Positions 55,047 to 62,421 are shown, counted from the stretch's first letter. The stretch: DNA of 64,000 bases from Sporosarcina globispora (GCF_001274725.1 NZ_LGUF01000007.1:4901224-4965223), one strand, 5' to 3'. Notes: generated by a model not told the origin, from the sequence alone. A program made the numbers and translations.

Positions 55047-55070
55047 TTCTCTTCACCACCCCTCTTCTCT

Positions 55071-55109
55071 TGCAAACGCTTTCCTACATTATATTTGAAA
55101 ACGCTTGCA
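55071..55109. promoter_or_regulatory. Two cre-like sites over the carbohydrate operon promoter
   Basis: TGCAAACGCTTTCC (55071-55084) and TGAAAACGCTTGCA (55096-55109) match the cre pattern TGWAANCGNTNWCA with two and one mismatches. The minus-strand -10 box TATAAT (55088-55093) sits between them. CcpA, or a local LacI-type repressor, is the likely binder. Confidence 0.7.
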
Positions 55110-55164
55110 TATATAGGTGACTCAATTGACTAAAATAGTGCAATATTTTGACTTCTGTTTTTCC

Positions 55165-55191
55165 AAATAAAAAACCCCACTAACTTGGGGG
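55165..55191 (-). terminator. Terminator of the decayed gene upstream
   Basis: CCCC and GGGG stem with a 9-nt loop, followed on the minus strand by TTTTTTATTT. Confidence 0.6.
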
Positions 55192-55204
55192 CTTGAGTGT
55201 AAAC

Positions 55205-55383
55205 TCTATATTCCCAGTTCTTCTTCATTATTGAATGTAGTGTACCATCTGTCCTGTTCAATATAAAAGTCACCATCAAAATTGGCGAAGCGAATCCTAT
55301 CATTCATGGTAAAGCTTTTTAGTTTGAATAAAACGTTATTAAGTTGTAGAGATAGTTTACTTTCAACTGCCTATTCTGCTGCA
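55205..55383 (-). pseudogene. Frameshifted remnant of an unknown gene
   Basis: Minus-strand codons give AVESKLSLQLNNVLFKLKSF, then MNDRIRFANFDGDFYI and a TGA. One base shift continues EQDRWYTTFNNEEELGI to TAG at 55205-55207. Protein-like composition across a single-base frameshift and a terminator after it suggest the end of a decayed gene. The family is not recognised. The rest of the 55110-55950 gap holds an inverted repeat and a tRNA-Leu fragment, listed separately. Confidence 0.4.
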
Positions 55384-55514
55384 TTAGGTCCATTCACATG
55401 ACATCTTCGAATCTGAGACACCATTCTGACCTCATTAGTTCAAATCAATTCACTTCTTTAAGATAAAACGGCTTTATTTCCTCCTGGCAGACAAAATTAT
55501 GCCTTTCGAATTAC

Positions 55515-55565
55515 TTCCGAACAATTCAGAACCCCATTCGAAAGTACTCTCTGAATCGTTCGGAA
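55515..55565. repeat. 16-bp inverted repeat near the outer tRNA-Leu fragment
   Basis: TTCCGAACAATTCAGA (55515-55530) and TCTGAATCGTTCGGAA (55550-55565) are complementary with one mismatch around a 19-nt spacer. It is not followed by a T run. Confidence 0.6.
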
Positions 55566-55683
55566 CCCCGCAAAATTTCTGTTTATAACCTAAATAAATA
55601 ACATTTTCACAAGGAAAGAGATGGCATTTTTAAACTTAACTATTGAACAAAAAAAGGTTTCCCAATAAAGGAAACCTTTTTTA

Positions 55684-55735
55684 GACACCGGTGGTCGGGG
55701 TCGAACCGACACTCCAGAAGGAACACGATTTTGTG
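55684..55735 (-). repeat. tRNA-Leu 3' fragment, outer copy (att-like)
   Basis: About 50 bp identical, apart from a few bases, to the 3' end of the tRNA-Leu(CAA) gene at 61895. It shares three substitutions with the middle copy at 59655 (TGGTCGG, CCGACA, CTCCAG) that the intact gene lacks. No tRNA 5' half is present. It is the far boundary of the accessory region. Confidence 0.8.
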
Positions 55736-55950
55736 TCACCATTTTGGATAGACCCCTTACCAGTTCCTGATATATCAACATTCTATTAATTCGTTTCATT
55801 CAAATGAGTCAAAAATCAACACTATACTTTAACATAGTCTAAAAGTAAAAAGTAATTTAGTTATTCAACGATAAATTTATATATCATTAAGACGCTCTAG
55901 TATGGAAGTTCTCTAGTCGGAGCAGATATTCATCCGGTAAAATGATCATT

Positions 55951-56772
55951 CTACTTAGTAATAATGGTATTGTTCTTTAATTGGGCAGGTTTAAATAGAT
56001 TAAACTTTTTAAAATCATTAATAAGATGAGCTTGATCACAATATCCGAATTCATCCACCACATCTGAAAAAGAGGTGTGTTCATTAGTAAGCAGAAAAAA
56101 AGCCTTTTGGAATCTAATGATCTGACTAAAAAGCTTTGGTGGAATTCCAATTATCTCCGCAAACTTCATTCGTAAATATCGATCGGAATAGCCAGTATCT
56201 TCTACTAGGTCTTTCATATTAAAGTTTCCTTTAGATAAATATATTTTTTTTATAGAATAATCAACAATCTTGGGTATCTCTCTAAATTTAATACATTTTA
56301 TAAATTCTTCAAACAACTCTATCCTCTTATGAAATAAATTTTGTTCTGCTATTCTGTCAACAATTGAATCTTCTAGTGAAATGATATTACAAAGAGGAAG
56401 TTTCTTTTCTATAATATCAGGCATGGCATAATTAACAAATTTAATTGCATGCTCAGGTAAAATGCGCACCCCAAAGTGCACATATCCTGGTTGGAAATGT
56501 AATTGTTTAATTTGCAATAAACTACCGTAAATATGAGCAGAGGGTTTTTTCGGATTACAGCAAAAAATAAAATCGATACATCCGTCGGGAAGGGCCGGGA
56601 CCCAATCTTTGAGGTGATCAATTTTAAACTGATAGAATAATATGATTGGAAGTTGGACAGAATCCTGTCTTGGTTTTAGCTCTATATAATAATCAGTATT
56701 GGATTTTAATCCAGGTTGAAAGGGAAAATAATGAATAGTTTGTAATGTGTTTCGTACGTTTTTATTAATCAT
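55951..56772 (-). CDS. AraC-family transcriptional regulator
   Basis: 273 residues. The N-terminal beta-rich sensing domain (DUF6597-like: LPDGCIDFIFCCNPKKPSAH, LHFQPGYVHFGVRILPEHAI) is followed by an AraC domain with NMKDLVEDTGYSDRYLRMKF and SFSDVVDEFGYCDQAHLIND. GGAGGAAATTT precedes the ATG. It is divergent from a class III aminotransferase gene across 368 bp and is its likely regulator. Codons are notably AT-rich compared with the carbohydrate operon, in keeping with transfer. Confidence 0.85.
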   Translation of the reverse strand: MINKNVRNTLQTIHYFPFQPGLKSNTDYYIELKPRQDSVQLPIILFYQFKIDHLKDWVPALPDGCIDFIFCCNPKKPSAHIYGSLLQIKQLHFQPGYVHFGVRILPEHAIKFVNYAMPDIIEKKLPLCNIISLEDSIVDRIAEQNLFHKRIELFEEFIKCIKFREIPKIVDYSIKKIYLSKGNFNMKDLVEDTGYSDRYLRMKFAEIIGIPPKLFSQIIRFQKAFFLLTNEHTSFSDVVDEFGYCDQAHLINDFKKFNLFKPAQLKNNTIITK

Positions 56773-57140
56773 AAATTTCCTCCGTCGCTTTGAAAATTTC
56801 TAGGAATACTACGGGGCTTCTTTGTAGATATACAATCAAAAGCAGGTTGTTATTATATTTTTTCACCTTGGAAATTTAGACAAAAGTTTGCTCCCTATTC
56901 TCTAATAGTACAATGCCCTTCTACTATCACCCACTATTATATTTTTAGCTAATCGACATTTCGTTTGTGCTGCGAATGCAAATTTTTCAAAGACAGTCCA
57001 AAATAATTAATAGAAATAAGTTTCTAACTTTAGATTGTATCAAAAAATTTAAAATTTGTAATGTTCCGATTTTTCCAATATTAATTACTAGGAATATAAT
57101 ACACTTAGTAGCAACAAAGGGGAAAGGAAGGGACCAAAAT
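56773..57140. other. Divergent intergenic region of the AraC/aminotransferase pair
   Basis: 368 bp, very AT-rich. The aminotransferase frame stays open back to 56967 but the extra codons have no ribosome site and unlikely composition. No operator could be identified by eye. Confidence 0.5.
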
Positions 57141-58571
57141 ATGAGTTTAACAGTGCAAAAAATAAACTGGGAACAAGTTAAAGAATGGGATCGTAAATAC
57201 CTGATGAGGACGTTTAGCACCCAAAACGAGTATCAGCCAGTACCGATTGAATCAACAGAAGGTGACTACTTGATTATGCCTGATGGCACAAGATTATTAG
57301 ACTTCTTCAATCAACTTTATTGTGTTAATTTAGGTCAGAAAAATTTAAAAGTTAATGCTGCGATCAAGGAGGCTTTAGACCGATATGGTTTTGTATGGGA
57401 TACTTATGCAACTGATTATAAAGCCCAAGCAGCAAAGATAATTATTGAGGATATTTTAGGGGATGAAGACTGGCCAGGAAAAGTTAGGTTCGTATCAACA
57501 GGAAGTGAAGCAGTGGAAACGGCACTGAACATCGCGAGGTTATATACAAATCGCCCACTAGTGGTTACACGAGAACACGATTATCATGGTTGGACTGGTG
57601 GAGCTGCTACTGTTACTCGATTAAGGTCATATCGAAGTGGCTTAGTAGGGGAGAATTCAGAATCTTTTTCAGCACAAATACCCGGTTCATCATATAATAG
57701 TGCTGTTTTGATGGCACCATCCCCTAACATGTTCCAGGATTCGAACGGCAACTGCCTAAAAGACGAAAACGGGGAATTGTTGAGTGTAAAGTATACACGT
57801 CGTATGATCGAAAACTATGGTCCGGAACAAGTGGCAGCAGTGATAACGGAAGTTTCGCAAGGTGCAGGCTCTGCTATGCCTCCATATGAATACATTCCAC
57901 AGATCCGAAAATTGACAAAAGAACTAGGTGTCCTTTGGATTAATGATGAAGTTCTTACTGGATTTGGGCGGACAGGAAAGTGGTTTGGATATCAGCATTA
58001 TGGGGTACAGCCAGATATAATCACTATGGGTAAAGGACTATCCAGTTCCTCACTCCCTGCTGGAGCTGTCTTAGTTAGTAAGGAAATTGCAGCGTTTATG
58101 GATAAGCACCGATGGGAGTCAGTATCCACCTATGCCGGTCATCCAGTTGCAATGGCTGCGGTCTGTGCAAATTTAGAAGTGATGATGGAAGAAAACTATG
58201 TTGAGCAAGCGAAGAACAGCGGCGAGTATATAAGGAATAAACTTGAACTTCTGCAAGAAAAACATAAAAGTATAGGCAATTTTGACGGATATGGCCTTTT
58301 ATGGATAGTAGATATTGTGAATGCCAAGACTAAGACTCCTTATGTAAAATTGGATCGGAATTTTACGCACGGGATGAATCCAAATCAAATCCCTACACAA
58401 ATCATTATGAAAAAAGCGCTAGAAAAAGGAGTGCTGATTGGTGGAGTAATGCCAAATACAATGAGAATTGGCGCATCTCTGAATGTTAGTCGCGAAGACA
58501 TCGATAAGGCAATGGATGCACTGGATTACGCACTTGACTATTTAGAAAGTGAAGAATGGCAGCAATCCTAA
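57141..58571 (+). CDS. Class III PLP-dependent aminotransferase
   Basis: 476 residues. FVSTGSEAVETALNIARLYT binds the cofactor phosphate, LGVLWINDEVLTGFGRTGKW contains the PLP-contacting Asp, and TMGKGLSSSSLPAGAVLVSK contains the Schiff-base Lys. The fold is that of omega-amino acid (taurine, beta-alanine or polyamine):pyruvate aminotransferases, and the substrate is not certain. The ATG at 57141 (SLTVQKINWE) follows GGAAGGGA. Island cargo with an AraC regulator; decayed aldehyde dehydrogenase sequence just downstream suggests an amine-degradation locus. Confidence 0.85.
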   Translation: MSLTVQKINWEQVKEWDRKYLMRTFSTQNEYQPVPIESTEGDYLIMPDGTRLLDFFNQLYCVNLGQKNLKVNAAIKEALDRYGFVWDTYATDYKAQAAKIIIEDILGDEDWPGKVRFVSTGSEAVETALNIARLYTNRPLVVTREHDYHGWTGGAATVTRLRSYRSGLVGENSESFSAQIPGSSYNSAVLMAPSPNMFQDSNGNCLKDENGELLSVKYTRRMIENYGPEQVAAVITEVSQGAGSAMPPYEYIPQIRKLTKELGVLWINDEVLTGFGRTGKWFGYQHYGVQPDIITMGKGLSSSSLPAGAVLVSKEIAAFMDKHRWESVSTYAGHPVAMAAVCANLEVMMEENYVEQAKNSGEYIRNKLELLQEKHKSIGNFDGYGLLWIVDIVNAKTKTPYVKLDRNFTHGMNPNQIPTQIIMKKALEKGVLIGGVMPNTMRIGASLNVSREDIDKAMDALDYALDYLESEEWQQS

Positions 58572-58658
58572 TATTGCCATATAAGACTAACAAGGACTGG
58601 ATCCACAATTAAATCCATAATCATTTTGATATTATCAAGAGTTAAAACCCATCTTGAA

Positions 58659-59027
58659 ATGAGAAATCTTGTCATATTTGGTCTTGTTTTTTTGCCTGCT
58701 GTAGCTTCAACATGCTGTTCGGGATTAATGTAATCGCTTCCAAATAGGCTATGCTGGAGTAGTGGGTGCCATTACTCCAGCATAGCCTATTTGGAAGATT
58801 GCGCCTGCACTCATGGCGGATAATACAGTGGTATTAAAACCGTCTCCATATATTTTATGACCTTTGTTTTCTGGGGGACAGTGCTATTTATTAATACAAT
58901 ATTTGAGTGGTTCTACATTAAGCAATTTATCTCTAGTTCACTTACCATTTTGTTAATGGGACTAGTTGTTTTCTTTTCAACTGAATTTATAACTACTAGA
59001 ATAAAAAAATCTCAGGCTAATAAATAG
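58659..59027 (+). pseudogene. Debris of a permease-like gene and an aldehyde dehydrogenase
   Basis: Three broken pieces follow the aminotransferase. 58659-58733: MRNLVIFGLVFLPAVASTCC and stop, like the first helix of an amino acid permease (weak). 58741-58852: GYAGVVGAITPA, TAG, then PIWKIAPALMADNTVVLKPS, clearly the NAD-binding region of an aldehyde dehydrogenase. 58860-59027: a membrane-protein C-terminus with two helices ending KKSQANK. No intact gene remains in 58572-59127. Confidence 0.6.
58737..58797. repeat. Perfect 23-bp inverted repeat
   Basis: The left arm at 58737-58759 begins CTTCCAAATAGG and ends GCTGGAG. The right arm at 58775-58797 is its exact complement. Spacer 15 nt. The right arm and spacer lie in the aldehyde dehydrogenase remnant. 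Confidence 0.95.
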
Positions 59028-59033
59028 CCTGAG
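59011..59033 (+). terminator. Stem-loop at the end of the membrane-protein fragment
   Basis: CTCAGGCTA and TAGCCTGAG pair perfectly around ATAAA and are followed by AATCTTT. It overlaps the fragment's stop codon. Confidence 0.6.
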
Positions 59034-59127
59034 AATCTTTAATTATTTTCTTGAATAGTTTTTTGGGCAATAGGTTTATCATGATGAGCCAACCATAAAT
59101 ATTCATGGTGAACACTCCAACTAATTT

Positions 59128-59495
59128 TTAGGTATCTTCTAAGCTGCTCCCATGTGGTAGCCTATGTAAGACGCATAGAACCTGTTTAATGCTCCTAATA
59201 CGGTGGTTTATCGTTGTGGGGTTATTGCCTAACTGTTCCATGCAATAGACAATAACCTCTTTAAGCATTTTCTCGGCCATATGTAGCGGGGCAGTAGAGT
59301 ATTTTAGATTCTTTAATACACGTTCTATAATCACTAAATTTTCCTTGTACCACCGTTTTGTATGATAAGCAAGGTTTCTGATTGTCATGTCTGTTAAAAA
59401 CAAATCTAGGCAAGTTGAAAGTCCTCACCGCCACTTACTAATAATGTTTGCTCCTCCTCGTGTAATTCCTCAATAATTGTTCGTCTTTTTGCCAT
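59128..59495 (-). pseudogene. Tyrosine recombinase (integrase), frameshifted and truncated
   Basis: AAAGGAG precedes an ATG at 59495: MAKRRTIIEELHEEEQTLLV through FQLA, then TAG. A frame shift continues LFLTDMTIRNLAYHTKRWYK through SIKQVLCVLHRLPHG. This is the N-terminal arm and core-binding domain of a phage-type tyrosine recombinase. The catalytic domain with Arg and Tyr is absent. It lies 160 bp from the tRNA-Leu fragment at 59655, the usual place for an element's integrase. Confidence 0.7.
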
Positions 59496-59654
59496 TCTCT
59501 ACACTCCTTTAAAGTTAATAAGGTAGGTAGCACAATATTTTTATGTACACGATCATACGCCACGACCAAAATAAAAAGGATTGCGTGTTCAGTCATAAAG
59601 ACAAAACTCACAATCCTTGTTATACCGCAGAAAAAAGCGGGTTTTAGTTAAAAG

Positions 59655-59711
59655 TTGATACCGGTGGTCGGGGTCGAACCGACACTCCAGAAGGAACACG
59701 ATTTTGAGTCG
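59655..59711 (-). repeat. tRNA-Leu 3' fragment, middle copy (att-like)
   Basis: 57 bp matching the tRNA-Leu(CAA) 3' end at 61891-61947 with three substitutions (the same as in the copy at 55684). The match stops at the anticodon stem (GATTTTGAGTCG). The gap 59498-59876 otherwise contains only an imperfect stem (AAGGATTG with CAATCCTT near 59577-59620). Confidence 0.85.
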
Positions 59712-59876
59712 AAAAGTTATTGTTTCTTTATGTTAAAGTATCTTTATATGCAGTGATATTATGTAATTCTACAGTTAATTGGAATATTGTGCATTTCAAT
59801 CTATTCACACGATTTATTTTATCTTTCCCATTATATAAAGATTTGTAGAATATTACAATACATTTATAACTTTATA

Positions 59877-60164
59877 TTATTCGTCCTCATCCTCACCTTT
59901 TAAAACCTTTTCCATTCCATCTTTCCCCCCAACAAAATAACCATTATCATAGGCTAATTTCATTATTTCAATTTCTTCTTCTGTTAAAGTCCTGTCTAGG
60001 TAATCCTCTATGTAGTAGCGTGTTGCTAAACTCATATCGCCTCTTGATCTTGAATCAAAATGGGCGTGAAAAAGATAATCTAAAAATTTAATCCTTTGAC
60101 CATTTTCCATGTTTTTTATGAATTTAATCATTTCCTCAGCAGTCATTTGCTTTTCATCTGTCAT
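59877..60164 (-). CDS. Small acidic protein of unknown function
   Basis: 95 residues, MTDEKQMTAEEMIKFIKNME and on, ending in an acidic tail EDEDE. Helical, no membrane segment, no known domain. GGGGGAACTCGC precedes the ATG. The IKNMENGQRIKFLDYLF stretch resembles one in the small ORF at 60371 (IEKMSNKERNKLLDKMA), so the two may share a fold. It lies inside the inner integrated segment. The role is unknown. Confidence 0.6.
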   Translation of the reverse strand: MTDEKQMTAEEMIKFIKNMENGQRIKFLDYLFHAHFDSRSRGDMSLATRYYIEDYLDRTLTEEEIEIMKLAYDNGYFVGGKDGMEKVLKGEDEDE

Positions 60165-60370
60165 GCGAGTTCCCCCTGAAATACTTTAATTCTTTATCAT
60201 TTTCATTCAATTTGAATTACCTCTTAAAATTGATATTAGATTATATTGATAATAAAAAGAAGCTAATCAAATAACTCAAAAGACAATATCCTTCTATCAC
60301 TAAATCTAACAACTTACGAATACAAATTTTGGATATTAAATAAAAAAAGTGGCATTAAATTAGCCCCCTT

Positions 60371-60496
60371 TTAATCGTCATCATCCCCATGAAAAGCCTC
60401 ATAGTTTAGCTTTCGTATGTCATCTGCTGTTAGATTATAGCCAAAGTATTTCTCAGCCATTTTGTCCAGTAACTTGTTACGTTCCTTGTTACTCAT
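60371..60496 (-). CDS. Possible small ORF, 41 residues
   Basis: MSNKERNKLLDKMAEKYFGY and on, ending in DDDD. The open frame actually begins further upstream and overlaps the end of the coiled-coil gene in another frame (ENSEDNSQTVEQTLESIEKM precedes the ATG), and no good ribosome site precedes the ATG. It may be a shortened gene or be expressed by coupling to the upstream frame. Composition is protein-like. Confidence 0.4.
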   Translation of the reverse strand: MSNKERNKLLDKMAEKYFGYNLTADDIRKLNYEAFHGDDDD

Positions 60497-60510
60497 TTTC
60501 TCAATAGATT

Positions 60511-60804
60511 CTAGTGTCTGTTCGACTGTCTGAGAATTATCCTCTGAATTTTCTCGTTTTCTTTTTCTTGCTTATCTAGTATGTTTGCCAGCCTTGCGTT
60601 AAGTTCTTTAAACCCTGTGTCCAGCGTACCAAAACCCGAAGCCATTTCGTTTTTTAAATCATGACTATTCCCCTTTATTTCACGGATGTCTGATTTTATT
60701 TCTTGAATTCCTGACTTCATTTCTTGAAAAGTTGTTTTCATTTTGTCATGCAGATTTTGAACTTTCTTTTGTATTTCATCAAGTAATATTTCATTGTTGG
60801 TCAT
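60511..60804 (-). CDS. Small coiled-coil protein of unknown function
   Basis: 97 residues with heptad-like repeats through most of the chain (IQEIKSDIREIKGNSHDLKN and onward), so a long coiled coil is expected. No membrane segment. A GGGGGG run precedes the ATG but is about 10 bp away. It is first in line with the two small ORFs downstream (lower coordinates). Phage or mobile-element accessory protein is the best guess. Confidence 0.6.
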   Translation of the reverse strand: MTNNEILLDEIQKKVQNLHDKMKTTFQEMKSGIQEIKSDIREIKGNSHDLKNEMASGFGTLDTGFKELNARLANILDKQEKENEKIQRIILRQSNRH

Positions 60805-60866
60805 GGCAGCGATACCCCCCTTTTCAATTCCCCACCAAAAAAATTTTATCAGAGATGGCTATTAGA

Positions 60867-61424
60867 TTATAGCAAAAACCTTAACCACCCCCTTATAAGA
60901 TATTTGAAGCTGTTAATCATACCTTGCATTACATGTTCTTGATCTTGGGATAGGGTGAACGCTGCGTATTTCATCCTGGAGTATCCGAGAATGCCTACAA
61001 ACATTGATAGCTTAACCTTTCTCCCATCAAGGATAACTTCTCCGACTTCTTTCCAGTCTACCTGCATCTGTTGACCAGGAAGGGTTTCATAACGGACCGT
61101 ATATTTCTTTTTGGCCTGTTTCCTAAAAGGCTGCATGTAGTCTTTTAATATGGTTTTGCCCCCTTGATAACCAAGTGCTTTAATTTCTGCAAGAATCTTT
61201 TCCGAGTTAAATACAAGATCCTCCATCATTCTCCTATCAATGTAATCTTTAAAGGCATCAGGTTTACTACTTCTTTTTCTTTTCTTTCCAGTGGGTACCG
61301 TAGCTGAACTTATGTATTTTTTTACTGTCTTCCGATCCATTTTCAGCTCTCTTGCGATGTCTGAAATGCTCATACCTCTCTTATACATTTCCTTAATCAT
61401 AAAAAATTCCCCTCTAGTCTTCAC
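60867..61424 (-). pseudogene. istA: IS21-family transposase IstA, N-terminal part
   Basis: 185 codons. The helix-turn-helix MSISDIARELKMDRKTVKKY and the start of the DDE domain (PGQQMQVDWKEVGEVILDG with the first catalytic Asp) are those of IS21 IstA. After MINSFKYL the sequence departs from the family and stops 9 codons later, so the element was cut by a deletion near 60900. The second half of IstA and the ATPase IstB are missing. Start GTG at 61424 after AGGAGC, or ATG at 61400. Confidence 0.8.
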
Positions 61425-61502
61425 AAACCATAGCTCCTCTCAATCACTATGGTTCTATTTTAGATGGGGAATTTTATTCCGGCTATAATGGGGATTTTAA
61501 CA
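60900..61502 (-). mobile_element. Truncated IS21-family insertion sequence
   Basis: The left end is at about 61502 with TGTTAAAATCCCCATTATAG. The AAAATCCCCAT block recurs as AAAATTCCCCAT 30 bp inside, the repeated transposase-binding sites typical of IS21 ends. The element interrupts an integrase gene and has lost its right half. Confidence 0.7.
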
Positions 61503-61711
61503 TCGGCTTTAACACCCTGTTCAGAAAATTGATTTAGGAATGCCTTAAACTCATTTAAGTAATACTGGATAGTAAATGATCTAAGATTACGCAACTCACA
61601 ATCCTTAACAAAAAAATCAATAGCTTCTTGGAAAGTTTCAACATACGACTTAGTTTCCTTTTTCATTATGGCTAATTCACTGTTATCCAAAGTGTTCTTA
61701 CGTCTAGCCAA
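61502..61711 (-). pseudogene. Tyrosine recombinase N-terminus cut by IS21
   Basis: A TTG start after AGGAGG opens MARRKNTLDNSELAIMKKET, with the core-binding arm FQEAIDFFVKDCELRNLRSF and YYLNEFKAFLNQF. After GVKADVK the frame runs into the IS21 end. It sits 180 bp from the tRNA-Leu(CAA) gene and is organised like the remnant at 59128, so both are integrases of elements using this tRNA. Confidence 0.75.
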
Positions 61712-61799
61712 ATATAGAACCTCCTTTACAGTGAATTCGATTGATGAACACGATTTGAACTCTTTTTATCGTGTTTAAAATTAACTAAAAACAAACACA

Positions 61800-61836
61800 A
61801 AAATACGCCTCTACATTAACTGTAGAGACGTATTTT
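61800..61836 (-). terminator. Terminator downstream of the rRNA-tRNA operon
   Basis: AAAATACG-CTCTAC and GTAGAG-CGTATTTT pair, followed on the minus strand by TTTTTGTG. It is the first strong stem after the last tRNA and may have come with the integrated element. Confidence 0.65.
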
Positions 61837-61890
61837 GACGTTGATATTACCTAATTCACTGTAATTGAAAGTAAATCAACTTTCGACCTA

Positions 61891-61947
61891 TTGATACCGG
61901 TGGCCGGGGTCGAACCGGCACTCCCGAAGGAACACGATTTTGAGTCG
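61891..61947 (-). repeat. tRNA-Leu 3' end, inner att-like copy
   Basis: The segment of the intact tRNA-Leu(CAA) gene repeated at 59655-59711 and, in part, at 55684-55735. It runs from a few bases past the discriminator into the anticodon stem. Confidence 0.85.
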
Positions 61948-61976
61948 TGCGCGTCTGCCAATTCCGCCACACCGGC
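61895..61976 (-). tRNA. tRNA-Leu (anticodon CAA), CCA not encoded
   Basis: Acceptor GCCGGTG pairs with CACCGGT; the first pair is a G-T wobble. Anticodon loop CTCAAAA, variable arm TTCCTTCGGGA. Unlike the next tRNA-Leu, no CCA follows the discriminator A (TATCAA instead), probably because integration replaced the 3' end. Last gene of the array. Confidence 0.93.
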
Positions 61977-61999
61977 ATATTAAAATGTAGTAAATCTTG

Positions 62000-62088
62000 T
62001 GGTGCCGAGGACCGGAATCGAACCGGTACGGTAGTCACCTACCGCAGGATTTTAAGTCCTGTGCGTCTGCCAGTTCCGCCACCCCGGC
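62000..62088 (-). tRNA. tRNA-Leu (anticodon TAA)
   Basis: GCCGGGG acceptor, anticodon loop CTTAAAA, long variable arm, T-arm CCGGTTCGATTCCGG, encoded CCA. Confidence 0.95.
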
Positions 62089-62116
62089 GTATATCAGCGA
62101 ATCAAGATTTAGATTA

Positions 62117-62190
<74 letters not shown>

Positions 62191-62209
62191 ATAAATTTTA
62201 ATTGTATTT

Positions 62210-62284
62210 TGGAGCGGAAGACGGGATTCGAACCCGCGACCCCCACCTTGGCAAGGTGATGTTCTACCACTGAACTACTTCCGC
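62210..62284 (-). tRNA. tRNA-Gly (anticodon GCC)
   Basis: GCGGAAG and CTTCCGC acceptor stem, anticodon loop TTGCCAA, encoded CCA. Confidence 0.95.
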
Positions 62285-62288
62285 AAAA

Positions 62289-62363
62289 TGGCTGGGCTAG
62301 CAGGATTCGAACCTGCGAGTGACGGAGTCAAAGTCCGGTGCCTTACCGCTTGGCTATAGCCCA
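62289..62363 (-). tRNA. tRNA-Gln (anticodon TTG)
   Basis: TGGGCTA and TAGCCCA acceptor stem, anticodon loop CTTTGAC, encoded CCA. About 60 AT-rich bases without a gene separate it from tRNA-His. Confidence 0.95.
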
Positions 62364-62421
62364 TTGATCTTTTATTTTATATTTATATGAGAGATAAACT
62401 CGTACTGTTACTTTAAAATTA

